From Acetobacter musti (lineage in GTDB: Bacteria > Pseudomonadota > Alphaproteobacteria > Acetobacterales > Acetobacteraceae), in NCBI RefSeq assembly GCF_011516835.1, contig NZ_WOTB01000009.1, forward strand, positions 62,001 through 126,000: 64,000 nt of DNA. Reading direction: 5' to 3'. The position numbers and the translations under genes were made by a program. Positions 16,025-26,237 of this stretch are shown here, piece after piece; the first letter of the stretch is position 1; every line of letters starts with the position of its first letter. The notes beneath the pieces were generated by a model. That model saw nothing but the letters and a program-made list of their open reading frames with translations, ran no database searches and was not told where the DNA came from.

Positions 16025-18425
16025 CGTTTTCTTTCTGCGTTCTGTCTTTGACCGGCAAAATCAGAATGGCCTCGGTTCCCTCTTTTCCGGGGCGGTCTCT
16101 GAGCTGAACTGCCCCTTCATGGTCTTCCATGATTTTCTTCACAATGGCCAGCCCCAGACCCGTGCCCCTGGGCTTGTGCGTAACGTATGGCTCCGTCAGG
16201 CGGTCGCGTTCCTCCTGCGGCAGGCCGATGCCATCATCCGCGATAATGATTTCCGCCGTGTCACCGGCGACGGAGACTGCGACACGGATTGTACCGATAT
16301 GGCCGTTATGGCCGTCAGCGCCCTGTTCTGTCCCGTCATTCCTGGCTTCACGTTCCTGTGAGGATGAGCGTCCCGTCATCGCGATCGCATCGGCAGCGTT
16401 CTGCAGCAGGTTGGTCAGCGCCTGACCGATCTGGCGCCTGTCGCATGCCACCATCGGCCCTGAAGGTGGCAATACCACATCGTAGACGATTTCGGGATGG
16501 GCGCCGGACTGAAGGATCAGAGCGTCCCTGACAATACGCGAGAGATCTTCCGTGGCGATTTTCGGCTGCGGCATCCGGGCGAATGCCGAGAATTCGTCGA
16601 CCATCCGGCCGATGTCGCCGACCTGTCGCACGATTGTATCGGCGCATTGACGGAACGTGTCGGGGTCGGAGGTGATTTCGCGCAGGAAACGGCGTTTGAG
16701 CCTTTCGGCCGCGAGCTGGATCGGGGTGAGCGGGTTCTTGATCTCGTGGGCGATCCGGCGCGCGACATCCGCCCAGGCGGCCTTGCGCTGGGCGGACTGG
16801 AGCGCCGTGATGTCATCGAATGTCACCACATAGCCCTCGGTCACCGCGCCGCGCATTTCAGCGGCGGCGCGGACCAGAAGCACGCGGCGGTTGCCGGGCG
16901 AGCCGATCTGGACTTCACGGGTGAAGGCTTTTTCGCCTCCGGTCCGCAATGCTTCCAGGACCGGGCCGAATTCGGGAATGGCTTCCGCGAGCGGTTCGCC
17001 GACGGACTGCGTGAGATCTTTTTCCAGCAGATCGCACGCGGCGCGGTTCGGCAGTTCGACCCGGGCGAAGGCATCAAGTCCGATCACGCCGGCGGACACG
17101 CCGGACAGGACGGCCTCCGTGAAGCGGCGGCGCTCGTTGATCTGACTGTAAGCGACCATCAGTTCGGAACGCTGGCTGGAAAGCTCGTCCGTCATGAGGT
17201 TGAAGGCGCGGGAGAGACTCCGGATTTCGTCGTCGCGGCCGCCTTCGGGCACTCTGACCGCGAGATCGCCTTCGCTGATGCGGCGGGATGCGTCCATGAG
17301 GAGACCGAGCGGACGGGCGATCTGATTGGCGAGGGCCAGGCCCATCAGGGCCGCCGCGGCGAGGACGAGAAGGGCGACCAGCGCGAAGATCATCACGAAG
17401 GTGACCTGGATCTTCTCGCGATTGTGGTTCAGGCGTCTGTAATCGGCGACGACCTGCTCCGTTTTGTGCATGTGGCCGACGATTTCGGGGTCCACGGGTC
17501 TGGTGATGACGAGCATCATCTCCGGGGTCTCGCCGAGCGCGACGACGGCGCGGACATTCTTCTCGTCGGGGCTGTCGTAGATCGCGACGTCGTTGGTGCG
17601 GGCCATCATGGTCGCGGCGGGCGGAGGCAGGGGCTCCTGGTAGCCCGACCGGCTGAGGAGACCGCCGGCGGCGATCATGCGGTTGGTGATCGGGTCATAG
17701 ACGACAGCTTCGGTCAGACCGCGAACGGTGGCCTGGCTGTCGAGAAGCTGTCCCAGCGCGTCGGGGTCGTGCAGGAGGTCGGTTCCGTTGACCTGCAGTT
17801 CGTTTTCGGCGCTGACGAGGTAGTTGGCGAGCGAGAAGGCTTCGGTGCGGATATTCTCGTTATGCTCCGTCAGGTAGCCGCGTGACGCCTGGAGCGCCTC
17901 GTTCAGGGCTGTGTTGACCCTGTCGGAGAACCAGATCTGGATGCCGTAATCGAAAAAGAGGGTTGCGAAGACGCCGACGAGAATGGTCGGTGCGACGGCG
18001 ACGATTCCGAACAGGACCACGAGCCGGACATGCAGCCTGGCGCCGGCGGGAGCGCCGTGCCGCTCGGCCAGGAGGCGGCGGATACGGGTGACGCTCATGA
18101 CGCCCAGCAGAGCGAGGGCCAGGCCGCTGAGCACGAACACGGCATTCTGGACGAACGGGTGATGAGCGAGCGCCGCGCCGCCGGAGAGCACGACGAACAT
18201 TGCGAAGACCAGCACCAGGGCCAGCGCGACGAGCGTGACCGCCACGCTGCGCTGGTCGAGCGCTCTCTTCAGCAGCGTGACGCCGCCGCGGCCCCGCGTT
18301 GTTTCCCGGTCGCCTGTTTCCGCGCCGGCTGTTTCCCGGCCAGTTTCTCTCTGACCGGTTTCTTTCTGGCCAGTTGCTTCTCTGTAAGCAGCGTCCTGGT
18401 CAGATATCGGTTCTGAACCTGGCAT
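16014..18425 (-). CDS. ntrY: Sensor histidine kinase NtrY
   Basis: Membrane kinase of 803 residues that phosphorylates NtrX. After a hydrophilic leader (1-55, containing a degenerate ETG repeat such as TGQKETGQRETGRET) come membrane segments at about 60-80, 92-112 and 133-157. A periplasmic domain spans about 160-340, with another membrane segment at 341-367. Cytoplasmic HAMP (~368-425), PAS (~430-545), HisKA with His560 in RRIAHEIKNPLTPIQ, and HATPase with N-box LLQNAADAI and G-boxes DDGIGLP and GTGLGL complete it. A hydrophilic insert of about 30 residues (SSSQEREARNDGTEQGADG) interrupts the ATPase domain after the N-box. The stop of ntrC lies 5 bases upstream of this start. Confidence 0.95.
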   Translation of the reverse strand: MPGSEPISDQDAAYREATGQKETGQRETGRETAGAETGDRETTRGRGGVTLLKRALDQRSVAVTLVALALVLVFAMFVVLSGGAALAHHPFVQNAVFVLSGLALALLGVMSVTRIRRLLAERHGAPAGARLHVRLVVLFGIVAVAPTILVGVFATLFFDYGIQIWFSDRVNTALNEALQASRGYLTEHNENIRTEAFSLANYLVSAENELQVNGTDLLHDPDALGQLLDSQATVRGLTEAVVYDPITNRMIAAGGLLSRSGYQEPLPPPAATMMARTNDVAIYDSPDEKNVRAVVALGETPEMMLVITRPVDPEIVGHMHKTEQVVADYRRLNHNREKIQVTFVMIFALVALLVLAAAALMGLALANQIARPLGLLMDASRRISEGDLAVRVPEGGRDDEIRSLSRAFNLMTDELSSQRSELMVAYSQINERRRFTEAVLSGVSAGVIGLDAFARVELPNRAACDLLEKDLTQSVGEPLAEAIPEFGPVLEALRTGGEKAFTREVQIGSPGNRRVLLVRAAAEMRGAVTEGYVVTFDDITALQSAQRKAAWADVARRIAHEIKNPLTPIQLAAERLKRRFLREITSDPDTFRQCADTIVRQVGDIGRMVDEFSAFARMPQPKIATEDLSRIVRDALILQSGAHPEIVYDVVLPPSGPMVACDRRQIGQALTNLLQNAADAIAMTGRSSSQEREARNDGTEQGADGHNGHIGTIRVAVSVAGDTAEIIIADDGIGLPQEERDRLTEPYVTHKPRGTGLGLAIVKKIMEDHEGAVQLRDRPGKEGTEAILILPVKDRTQKENDGV

Positions 18426-18430
18426 CGGGA

Positions 18431-19909
18431 TTAACCGGCCTCATGGCCGGACGGTATTTTCATGACCGGGATATCGAGATCACGGATCTTCTTACGCAAC
18501 GTGTTCCTGTTCAGCCCGAGCATGGCGGCGGCCTTGATCTGATTGCCGCGGGTGGCAGTCAGGGTCATCCGGATCAGCGGACGTTCGACCTCGGCGATCA
18601 CCTTGTCATAAATATCATGAAGGGGCGCGCCGCCATTTCCGTCCATCGCGAGATAATGCCGGATGTGACGCCCGACCGCGTCGGAGAGGGTCTCGTCGCT
18701 GGCGGGGGCTTCTCCCGAGGTGGCGACCGGTTTCTCGTCACGAACCGTTTCCGCCAGTTCTGAATCGATCAGCGCCGCGGTGATGGTTTCCTGCGGGTAG
18801 AGCGCCGTGATCCGGCGCATCATGTTTTCGAGTTCACGGACGTTTCCGGGCCAGCGCCAGGCCTGGAGGCGGGCGACGGCGTCATCGGTCAGGATCTTGG
18901 GCACATGCCCTTCCTCGGCGCATTCATCGAGAAAATGCTGGGCGAGCAGGGGGATATCCTCCAGGCGTTCGCGCAGCGGCGGGATGCGGATCGGCACGAC
19001 GTTGAGACGGTAGAAGAGATCCTCGCGGAAGGTTCCGGCCCGGATGGCCTGACGGAGATCGCGATGAGTGGCGGCGATGATCCGGACATTCGCCTTGATG
19101 GGATTTTTGCCGCCGGCGGTTGTGAATTCGCCGTCCTGGAGAACGCGGAGAAGACGGGTCTGGGCTTCCAGCGGCATGTCGCCGATCTCGTCGAGGAAGA
19201 GCGTTCCGCCGGCGGCCTGTTCGAAGCGGCCGGAACTGCGGGTCGTCGCGCCGCTGAAGGCGCCGCGCTCGTGGCCGAACAGTTCCGTTTCGATAAAGTC
19301 CTGCGGGATTGCCGCGACGTTGACCGCGATGAACGGTCCGGTCCGCCGGCGCCCGTAATCATGGAGTGCGCGCGCGACCAGTTCCTTGCCTGTTCCGCTC
19401 TCGCCGTTGATCATCACGGTGAGATCGGATGTCGTGAGACGCGCGATGACGCGATAGATATCCTGCATGGCCATCGAGCGGCCGATCAGGGGCATCTGCT
19501 CGCCGGGCTGCTGTGACTGCGGCTGTACTCCCGCCATCGGCGCGGGCGTGGCCAGCGCGCGTTCGACGACGGAGAGGAGTTCCGCCAGATCGAAGGGTTT
19601 GGGGAGATACTCGAAGGCGCCGCGCTGGGTGGCCTTTACGGCTGTGACGAGTGTGGACTGCGCGCTCATGACCAGCACGCGCAGGTCGGGGCGGGCGCGC
19701 CGGATGCGGGGGATCAGGTCAAGGCCGTTTTCGTCCGGCATGACGACATCGGTGATGACGAGATCGCCCTCGCCGTCCTCTACCCATTGCCAGAGCGCGG
19801 CGGCGCTCGCGGTTGTCCGGACCTGATAGCCGGCGCGCCCGAGCGCCTGGCTCAGAACGGTTCTGATGGAGCGATCGTCATCTGCGATCAGAATGGTCGG
19901 CAAGGTCAT
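18431..19909 (-). CDS. ntrC: Nitrogen regulation response regulator NtrC
   Basis: Sigma-54-dependent activator of nitrogen assimilation genes, phosphorylated by NtrB. Receiver domain with Asp54 ([11 protein letters not shown]). AAA+ domain with Walker [11 protein letters not shown] and the sigma-54 contact loop present as GAFSGA (residues 216-221, Ser in place of the usual Thr). Walker [14 protein letters not shown]-terminal Fis helix-turn-helix [20 protein letters not shown]. Length of 492 residues is normal. It follows ntrB after 74 bases and precedes ntrY by 5, so all four regulators are likely co-transcribed. Confidence 0.96.
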   Translation of the reverse strand: MTLPTILIADDDRSIRTVLSQALGRAGYQVRTTASAAALWQWVEDGEGDLVITDVVMPDENGLDLIPRIRRARPDLRVLVMSAQSTLVTAVKATQRGAFEYLPKPFDLAELLSVVERALATPAPMAGVQPQSQQPGEQMPLIGRSMAMQDIYRVIARLTTSDLTVMINGESGTGKELVARALHDYGRRRTGPFIAVNVAAIPQDFIETELFGHERGAFSGATTRSSGRFEQAAGGTLFLDEIGDMPLEAQTRLLRVLQDGEFTTAGGKNPIKANVRIIAATHRDLRQAIRAGTFREDLFYRLNVVPIRIPPLRERLEDIPLLAQHFLDECAEEGHVPKILTDDAVARLQAWRWPGNVRELENMMRRITALYPQETITAALIDSELAETVRDEKPVATSGEAPASDETLSDAVGRHIRHYLAMDGNGGAPLHDIYDKVIAEVERPLIRMTLTATRGNQIKAAAMLGLNRNTLRKKIRDLDIPVMKIPSGHEAG

Positions 19910-19983
19910 CGGGTGCTGTGGAATCCGCGAAAATCGTGACGAGACAGGGAAGGAGGACGGATAACGACCTGAAATCGGTGTGT

Positions 19984-21177
19984 TCAGGCGACATCTCCCG
20001 TGTCTTCGCTGACGACGGGAAGATGAAGGCTGATTTCGGTGCGGCCGGGTCTGCTTTCGACCTCGATGATCCCGCCGTGGTCGTTGACGATTTTTCCGGC
20101 GAGGGCGAGGCCGAGACCGGAGCCGGAGGCTTTCGTGGTCAGGAACGGCTCGAAGAGGTGGGGACGGATGGTCTCGGAGATTCCCGGCCCGCTGTCACGG
20201 ATACACACGAGCAGCGGCAGATGTCGCCGCTGGCCGGCGCCGGAACCCGCGAGGCGGATGCCCTGCCGATAGGCTGTCACGAGTGTAATGGTGCCGGGCT
20301 TACCTGATCCTCTGATGGCCTCGGCTGCGTTTTTGACGAGGTTGAGCAGGACCTGCACGAGTTCGTCCCGGTTACCCCAGACGGGCGGCAGGGAGGGATC
20401 ATAGTCCTCGACGATCGGAATTCCGGCGGCAACCCCGTTTTCAGCCAGTGTCCGGACATGTTCGAGAACCCGGTGGATGTTGACCGGGCGGCGTCCGACC
20501 GGCTTCTCGTTGAACATCTCCATCCGTTCGACCAGAGCGCGGATGCGATCGGCTTCGTCGCGGATCAGCACGGCGAGTTCACGGTCGGCTTCACCGACCG
20601 AGCCTTCGAGGAGCTGGGCCGCGCCGCGAATGCCGGAGAGCGGGTTTTTCACTTCATGCGCGAGGATGGCCGCCATGCCGGAGACGCTGCGGGCGGCTGA
20701 GCGAAAGGCGAGCTGCCGGTCGAGAATTCGCGCCGCGGAGGCGTCCTGGAAGGCGAGCAGCACCTGTCCGGGATAATCCGGCACTTCGCTGCCCTGCGCG
20801 CAGACGCCTTCATGATGGAACCGGGGTGTGCTGAAGATCAGATCGTGTTCGGTAACGGTGCCGCCGGCTTCCCGGACCTGCCGCATGAGAAGGAACAGCG
20901 GATGGTCAGCCGGCACGAGGTCGGCGAGCGTTTCATGCCGCAGCTGCGAGCGCGACCGGGAGAAGAAGTCTTCGGCGGCGCTGTTGACGAACAGGATCGC
21001 GTCATGCGCGCCCACCAGCATGACGGGCATCGGGAGCGAGTCCATCATCAGCATACTGTCGGGAATCGCTTCCGGAGGATCGTCCCCTGAACCGGTCCTG
21101 CGTGGGGGATGCAGTTTCAGGTCCGCGTGGCCGATGTCGTCCGGTGTCACTGCACTCCGGCGGGGCATGGCGATCAT
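19984..21177 (-). CDS. ntrB: Nitrogen regulation histidine kinase/phosphatase NtrB
   Basis: Cytoplasmic kinase that controls NtrC under PII protein. PAS domain at about residues 40-150 ([19 protein letters not shown]). HisKA with His174 in [19 protein letters not shown]. HATPase with N-box [14 protein letters not shown], and G-boxes RDSGPGIS and GSGLGLAL. No membrane segments, as expected for NtrB. Its ATG overlaps the dusB stop codon in an ATGA, which implies translational coupling with dusB, a classic arrangement in Alphaproteobacteria. Confidence 0.96.
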   Translation of the reverse strand: MIAMPRRSAVTPDDIGHADLKLHPPRRTGSGDDPPEAIPDSMLMMDSLPMPVMLVGAHDAILFVNSAAEDFFSRSRSQLRHETLADLVPADHPLFLLMRQVREAGGTVTEHDLIFSTPRFHHEGVCAQGSEVPDYPGQVLLAFQDASAARILDRQLAFRSAARSVSGMAAILAHEVKNPLSGIRGAAQLLEGSVGEADRELAVLIRDEADRIRALVERMEMFNEKPVGRRPVNIHRVLEHVRTLAENGVAAGIPIVEDYDPSLPPVWGNRDELVQVLLNLVKNAAEAIRGSGKPGTITLVTAYRQGIRLAGSGAGQRRHLPLLVCIRDSGPGISETIRPHLFEPFLTTKASGSGLGLALAGKIVNDHGGIIEVESRPGRTEISLHLPVVSEDTGDVA

Positions 21178-22316
21178 GCCGCCTGGAGTTCGGCGGATGA
21201 CGGCTGTTCCTGTGTGCCCGCGCCGGATGAGTCCGGACCGGACTGACCTGCCGCCGCATCGGCGACGCGTGAGCGGCGGGGTTCGCGGACGGCGCCGGCC
21301 TCGATCTGTGTGTCGTAGAAAGCGTTGATGGCGGAGATGACCTCGCCTGGTTCCTCCATGCGGTTGACGGCGGCCCGGAAGCCCGCCGAATCCCGCAGGC
21401 CGGCCGAATACCAGGAGATGTGTTTTCTGGCGAGACGCAGGCCGGCCCGTTCACCGAAATGTCCGAGCATCATCGCGTAATGCTCCAGCACGATCCTGCG
21501 TTCGGACTCCAGATCCGGATCGGCGGGGGCGTGGCCTCTGCGCAGGGCCTTGGCGACCTGGGCGGGGAACCACGGGCGTCCGTAACAGCCGCGTCCGATC
21601 ATCACGCCGTCGGCGCCGGACAGGGCCAGGGCCTGCCGGGCGTCATCGACCGTCAGGATGTCGCCATTGGCGATGACCGGAATCCCTACGGCATCCTTGA
21701 CTTTGCGGATGAAGGCCCAGTCGGCGATGCCGTTATAGAACTGCTGGCGGGTACGGCCGTGGATCGTCACCATTCTGATGCCGGACGCTTCGGCGATCCG
21801 GGCGAGAGACGGGGCGTTGAGGTGGTCGTGATCCCATCCCATGCGCATTTTGAGGGTGACCGGCACGTCGACGGCTCGGACGGTGGCTTCGAGCAGACGG
21901 GCGGCGGCGCCTTCGTCACGCATGAGCGCCGAGCCTGCGAGCTGGCCGACGGCGACTTTTTTGACCGGGCAGCCGAAATTGATATCGACGATGTTCGCGC
22001 CCTTGTCGACGGCGATGCGGGCGGCTTCCGCCATGGCGTCGGGGTCGCATCCGGCCAGCTGGATGGAGTTCGGGCCTTCGCTGTCGGCGACCTCGGCCAT
22101 TCGCAGTGTGGCTTCGTTTTCACGGACCATGGCCCATGAGGCGATCATTTCCGAGACGACGAGGCCTGCGCCCATGCGGCGGCACAGCCGTCGGAATGGC
22201 GCGTCTGTTACGCCGGCCATCGGTGCCAGAATAACAGGCGTGTCCAGCACGACGCCGCCGAGATCGACTGGCGGCAGACCGGGTACCCGGGTCGGGGTGG
22301 TGTGTGCGATGCCCAT
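21174..22316 (-). CDS. dusB: tRNA-dihydrouridine synthase (NifR3 family)
   Basis: FMN enzyme that reduces uridines in the tRNA D-loop. TIM-barrel motifs are clear: [17 protein letters not shown] at the N-terminus, the catalytic Cys in [36 protein letters not shown] and the phosphate-binding [15 protein letters not shown]. It has a C-terminal low-complexity tail of about 40 residues ([18 protein letters not shown]) beyond the usual end. First gene of the dusB-ntrBC-ntrYX run, it is the known NifR3 neighbour of ntrBC in this class. Confidence 0.95.
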   Translation of the reverse strand: MGIAHTTPTRVPGLPPVDLGGVVLDTPVILAPMAGVTDAPFRRLCRRMGAGLVVSEMIASWAMVRENEATLRMAEVADSEGPNSIQLAGCDPDAMAEAARIAVDKGANIVDINFGCPVKKVAVGQLAGSALMRDEGAAARLLEATVRAVDVPVTLKMRMGWDHDHLNAPSLARIAEASGIRMVTIHGRTRQQFYNGIADWAFIRKVKDAVGIPVIANGDILTVDDARQALALSGADGVMIGRGCYGRPWFPAQVAKALRRGHAPADPDLESERRIVLEHYAMMLGHFGERAGLRLARKHISWYSAGLRDSAGFRAAVNRMEEPGEVISAINAFYDTQIEAGAVREPRRSRVADAAAGQSGPDSSGAGTQEQPSSAELQAA

Positions 22317-22650
22317 GATTTGGGCAACATACTGACCTCGTCAGGGCAGTGCAATCGGGGAATGTTTCCGGACGTCCATCTGGCGGAACTCCTGTATGGA
22401 AGGTGGTCATGCCGGTTCTTCGCGTGCCCCGGGTGGGGCGGTCTCACGGACAGGCCCGGTCTGAACGTTCCTGTGACGGCGGACAGACCGTGACGATGGG
22501 TGGCTGTCGTAGTGCGCTTTCATAATGTCCGGAGTGACATTGTCTGAAACGGCATTCCGGGTTGCGCCACCGTGTCCGGCTGACGGCTGTATGTTGACGG
22601 CTGTGTCCGGCGCATGAGACCTCACCTGTTGTCAGAACCGGACGAGGACA
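22317..22650. other. Gene-free stretch between divergent genes
   Basis: 334 bases between dusB and a membrane-protein gene pointing the other way. It must hold the promoter of the dusB-ntr operon, but I could not identify convincing -35/-10 or sigma-54 elements, NtrC sites or a small gene. Confidence 0.5.
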
Positions 22651-23271
22651 ATGCCGCTGTCACCGCGCTCACAATCTGGTGCCGCATCCCGGAGGTCGAA
22701 GGTCACGGCGTTCCTGAGCGATTCGGGCGGGCTCGTTCTGCTCTGGGTTCTGGACAGTGTCCTGGGTCATCGCGTTGCGACGGAGTTTGTGCTGCTGTTC
22801 CTGGGGGCGGACCTTTTGCGTCATGTCGTCCGGCGAATCCCGGTTCCGCTCATGTGGTGGGCCGTGAATGGCTCAATGGGCGTTTTTATCATTGCGGAGC
22901 TTGTTTTCGGGACGGCGACGCTCGAACCGTGGGAAGGCACGGCGACGATCGCGCTCTTTGCGCTTGTGTTTCTGGTCGGTGCATGGATGCGGCCTCCTCT
23001 GCTTCAGCGCCTGTTCGAACAGGCGCAGGGCGCTCCGTTTCCGGTGCGACCGGAAATAAGCCGGTATTTTCGTTATCTGACGCTCTTCTGGTCAGGCCTG
23101 CTGCAGGTGGTGACGCTGCTGGATATCTGTCTGTCGGTGACGCATTTTGCCGGGGAATACCGGAGCGTTGCTGAGACCGTGGCGCCCGTTCTGGCTGTAG
23201 TGGCCGGCGTGGCCATCACCAGGCGGTCTGGTCGCAGGCTTTTTCTCCGGCTCAGCGGGAAGCGGACATGA
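22651..23271 (+). CDS. Multi-pass inner-membrane protein, function unknown
   Basis: A 206-residue protein with about six hydrophobic segments: near 22-38 (GGLVLLWVLDSVLG), 45-62, 67-88 (MWWAVNGSMGVFIIAEL), 96-114, 139-160 and 175-195. The basic N-terminus and C-terminus fit a cytoplasmic location for both ends. The arrangement loosely resembles septation-associated YciB/IspA-like membrane proteins, but I see no signature that secures this. It is divergent from dusB and convergent with the antiporter gene. Confidence 0.6.
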   Translation: MPLSPRSQSGAASRRSKVTAFLSDSGGLVLLWVLDSVLGHRVATEFVLLFLGADLLRHVVRRIPVPLMWWAVNGSMGVFIIAELVFGTATLEPWEGTATIALFALVFLVGAWMRPPLLQRLFEQAQGAPFPVRPEISRYFRYLTLFWSGLLQVVTLLDICLSVTHFAGEYRSVAETVAPVLAVVAGVAITRRSGRRLFLRLSGKRT

Positions 23272-23277
23272 ATAAGG

Positions 23278-23343
23278 GCCGGGGTCCGGCTTGTGTCGCC
23301 GGTGCGGCCGTCTTTGGCGATTGCGGTCGTCACCGGACCCGGC
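23278..23343. terminator. Long imperfect hairpin between convergent genes
   Basis: GCCGGGGTCCGG (23278-23289) pairs with CCGGACCCGGC (23333-23343) with one bulged base; a second, weaker inverted repeat lies inside the loop. It is placed to serve both convergent genes. There is no T-run, so the terminator role is inferred from position. Confidence 0.45.
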
Positions 23344-23379
23344 ATCCGGAATTCTGGTGTTCTGGTTCTGACGGCGGAA

Positions 23380-25989
23380 TTATTCCGGGCTGCCTGGTCT
23401 GACTGACAGGAGCTCCACTGCCGCCTTTCCTGGCGGGTCCTCGTCATTGAACTCCTGATGCGGCAGCAGGACGGCATGGCTGTCCTCCTGTTCATGCTCT
23501 CTCAGAAGGCGCTGGAGATTTCTGGCGACGACCGGATAATCCTCCAGCATCCGCTCGAAGCGCGCTGCCGGAATGACCAGCATGAGACCGAACTGCAGGG
23601 CGCGCACGGTGCCTGGCATGGGGCGGCGGTCCACCACTTCCACGGCGCCGATGAGATCCCCTGCACCGAACCGGACGTCCCGTTCGGCTACATGCATTTC
23701 GGCGAGGCCGGCGCTGAGAAAATAGACCGAGTGAGGCTTATGGCCACGTCTGAGAATGATTTCTCCCGATGACGGAAAACGCAGCGAGGTCGTCATGGCG
23801 AGGTCGTGCAGCGCGGCGACAGGGAGCCCTTCGAACACTTTCGCATTCCGCAGCCGGTCTTCGATGTTGTTCTTGAGATTGAACGTCATCGGCCGGTCCA
23901 GGCGCTGGCGGCGGCGGTCTACGTCACGGTGCAGTTCGCGATACAGTTCGTCGCTGATCAGGGATTCGGCGTGCAGGGAGTCGAATTCCTGATTTTCGAG
24001 CCGCAGTACGATCTGCCGGAAGATCCTGTTCTCCAGCGCTTCTGAATAGCCCGGATAATGCAGGCGCAGGGTGGCGAGTGCTTCATCGAGCATTTTGCGC
24101 TGGCGGGAGAGTGTTTCGGAGACGATCTCGCTGACGCGGCTGCCCAGGGTGGGTTCCATGCGCTCGCGAAGGAAGCGGGTGAGCGACAGAGAGACGAGAT
24201 GCGTGACCATCAGCATCTCAAACCGCTCGGCCATGCAGACCATCAGAGGGCGGTCGTAATGCAGGCGATTGTGAATTTCCTGGGCGACGCGGAAGCGGAG
24301 CGATGGCCGCAGGCGGCGTCTGATGGCCCGTACGTAACCGAACCGGCCCTGCAGGCGGGCGCCGTCGACCATGGCATCCGATGTCCGGAGCAGATTTTCC
24401 ATGACCCGGCGCGACAGGCCCTGAATGCGGAACAGATCCAGCAGGATCGACCGCTCCTGGTTGGCGATGGTGATCAGGGCGAGGGTTACACGCTGACGAT
24501 CGCCCAGAGCGGTGTCGAATGTGTTGGCGGACTGCTCCTCCTCGCTGCGTTCATCGAGGCCGTCGATCACGGAGCGGGTGGCATCGGGAGAGAAGCCGAG
24601 CTCGTCTCCGGTTTCTCGGGCGCGGGCGGCGACTTTTTCGAGCGCGATGCCCACCACCTGGTGCCGCATGGCCTGATCCATGGGGGAGAGCTGATCGAGC
24701 CTGAGGAACAGCACCACCGAGCGCAGGGTCGTGCCGTTGACCAGGAGGGTGATGAGAACGAAGCCGGTGGCGATGATACCGATGAAGTGTGCGACCGGTG
24801 TGGAAATATGCTGATTTTCGGTGACGGCCAGGGCGAGCGCCAGGGTGATCGCGCCGCGCAGGCCGCCCCAGACCATTGTGACCTTGAAGGGGGTGGGCAC
24901 GGGGGGCGAGAGGCGCGTCATGGCCAGAAGCGGCAGCAGGCCGAACACCACCGATGCTCTGGCGACCAGCCCGGCCAGGCTGGCGATGAGAATCAGCACG
25001 ATATCCCAGCGGGTCATGCCGACCATCAGGCGCGGCACGAGCATCGAGGCCAGCACGAACACCAGTGAACCGGCCCAGAAGACGAGCTGCTGCCAGAGTT
25101 CGTTGAGGAAGCGCCAGGTCTGGGGGCGGAAGGTCGAGGGGCCGTAGACAGACATGGTCAGGCCGGCGACCGCCGTGGCCACGACACCGGAGATCCCCAG
25201 AACGTCATCACAGAAGATGTAGACGATATAGGGGAGCGCGACGGTCAGGGTGGTTTCCGCGGCCGGCGCGTTGCCGAGCACGGTGATCATGTACAGCATT
25301 GCCCGCGCGCCGATGACACCGACGACGATCGCGCCGGCGAATGACACGACGAATTCCAGTGCGGCGCTGCCGATCTGGATAGGGTGATGCGACGTGATGG
25401 CGCTCAGCAGCACGGCGAAAATCGAAATGGCTGCTGCGTCGTTCAGCAGGGCTTCGCCTTCCACGAGGCGCGTCAGGCGCGAGGAGGCGCCGATATCGCG
25501 GAAGATGCCGGCCACGGCGGACGGATCGGTTGTCGCGACGATCGAGCCCAGAAGCAGGCAGACGATCAGCGGCATCTGTGCGAACGGCATCAGGGCCAGG
25601 CCGATTGTCGCCGTGGACACGATAACGGCGACGACCGCGAGAAGCAGCACTGTCGCCGTTTCCTCGGCGAGGCGGCGCACATCTATGGCCATGGCTCCCT
25701 GGAAGACCAGAACCGGGAGGAAGACCAGGAGGAAGACTTCACTGCTGACGGGGAAATCCAGCAGGGTTTCCGCCACGCCGTTGATGGCGGTGCCGGCCAC
25801 GCCCGACAGCGAATCCGTATAGGTACTGCGCAGCACCAGATCCGCGCCGCCGCCGATGATGATGCCGACGACGGCGAGCAGGACGGTTTCAGAGACTTCC
25901 AGGCGCCGCGCCACGGGCTGCACCGCACTCACGATCACCAGCAGCAGCGCAGTCGCGAGCAGTACTGCCGCCAGGCCCGTCACCTCCAT
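23380..25989 (-). CDS. Na+/H+ antiporter (CPA1) fused to a C-terminal cyclic-nucleotide-binding-type domain
   Basis: 869 residues in three parts. Residues 1-420 form a CPA1 exchanger with about 12 membrane segments; the ion-binding region carries TTDPSAVAGIF and EGEALLNDAAAI (the Asn-Asp pair), and WGGLRGAITLALAL is typical. A helical cytoplasmic linker of about 280 residues follows. The C-terminal part at about 705-835 is a beta-roll of the cNMP-binding fold (VFEGLPVAALHDLA, FPSSGEIILRRGHKPHSVYFLSAG, GAGDLIGAVEVVD). The phosphate-binding cassette is degenerate: it lacks the usual FGE...R pattern, so cAMP binding is doubtful. The architecture resembles SOS1 and sperm-type NHE exchangers. It likely exports Na+ or K+ for pH and salt tolerance. 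Confidence 0.9.
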   Translation of the reverse strand: MEVTGLAAVLLATALLLVIVSAVQPVARRLEVSETVLLAVVGIIIGGGADLVLRSTYTDSLSGVAGTAINGVAETLLDFPVSSEVFLLVFLPVLVFQGAMAIDVRRLAEETATVLLLAVVAVIVSTATIGLALMPFAQMPLIVCLLLGSIVATTDPSAVAGIFRDIGASSRLTRLVEGEALLNDAAAISIFAVLLSAITSHHPIQIGSAALEFVVSFAGAIVVGVIGARAMLYMITVLGNAPAAETTLTVALPYIVYIFCDDVLGISGVVATAVAGLTMSVYGPSTFRPQTWRFLNELWQQLVFWAGSLVFVLASMLVPRLMVGMTRWDIVLILIASLAGLVARASVVFGLLPLLAMTRLSPPVPTPFKVTMVWGGLRGAITLALALAVTENQHISTPVAHFIGIIATGFVLITLLVNGTTLRSVVLFLRLDQLSPMDQAMRHQVVGIALEKVAARARETGDELGFSPDATRSVIDGLDERSEEEQSANTFDTALGDRQRVTLALITIANQERSILLDLFRIQGLSRRVMENLLRTSDAMVDGARLQGRFGYVRAIRRRLRPSLRFRVAQEIHNRLHYDRPLMVCMAERFEMLMVTHLVSLSLTRFLRERMEPTLGSRVSEIVSETLSRQRKMLDEALATLRLHYPGYSEALENRIFRQIVLRLENQEFDSLHAESLISDELYRELHRDVDRRRQRLDRPMTFNLKNNIEDRLRNAKVFEGLPVAALHDLAMTTSLRFPSSGEIILRRGHKPHSVYFLSAGLAEMHVAERDVRFGAGDLIGAVEVVDRRPMPGTVRALQFGLMLVIPAARFERMLEDYPVVARNLQRLLREHEQEDSHAVLLPHQEFNDEDPPGKAAVELLSVRPGSPE

Positions 25990-26134
25990 TCATACCCTCC
26001 TTCTGCGCGCCGTTCGCCCGGTGCCCGTTACGCATGATCTCACCGCGCCTGCCTGTGAGGACAGACGCACTCTGTCAGTCCGTTCCGCGCGGCGCCCTGA
26101 CCGCACCGCATGACAGTAGGCGCCCTTTCAGGCG

Positions 26135-26180
26135 CCGTTATGGCACTATGCCATGATCATGATGAAAGCCGTCATAACGG
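26135..26180. repeat. Nested inverted repeat upstream of the antiporter gene
   Basis: CCGTTATG (26135-26142) and CATAACGG (26173-26180) form an 8-bp inverted repeat. TGGCA/TGCCA and the palindrome CATGATCATG lie inside it. It is about 150 bases upstream of the antiporter start, in the gap between it and the nitroreductase gene. It may be an operator or the nitroreductase 3' end structure; no evidence decides. Confidence 0.4.
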
Positions 26181-26237
26181 GTTCATCACGTGATAGCACG
26201 TCCGGAACAGGCAGCCTTAACAGGCGCTGGCCGCGGC

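Noticed and set aside
16497-17885. A 462-codon plus-strand frame inside ntrY
   Set aside because: Antisense shadow; ntrY is complete with all kinase motifs on the other strand.
24058-25068. A 336-codon plus-strand frame opposite the antiporter gene
   Set aside because: It is very rich in His, Gln, Glu and Gly, as expected for the antisense of a high-GC membrane protein gene.
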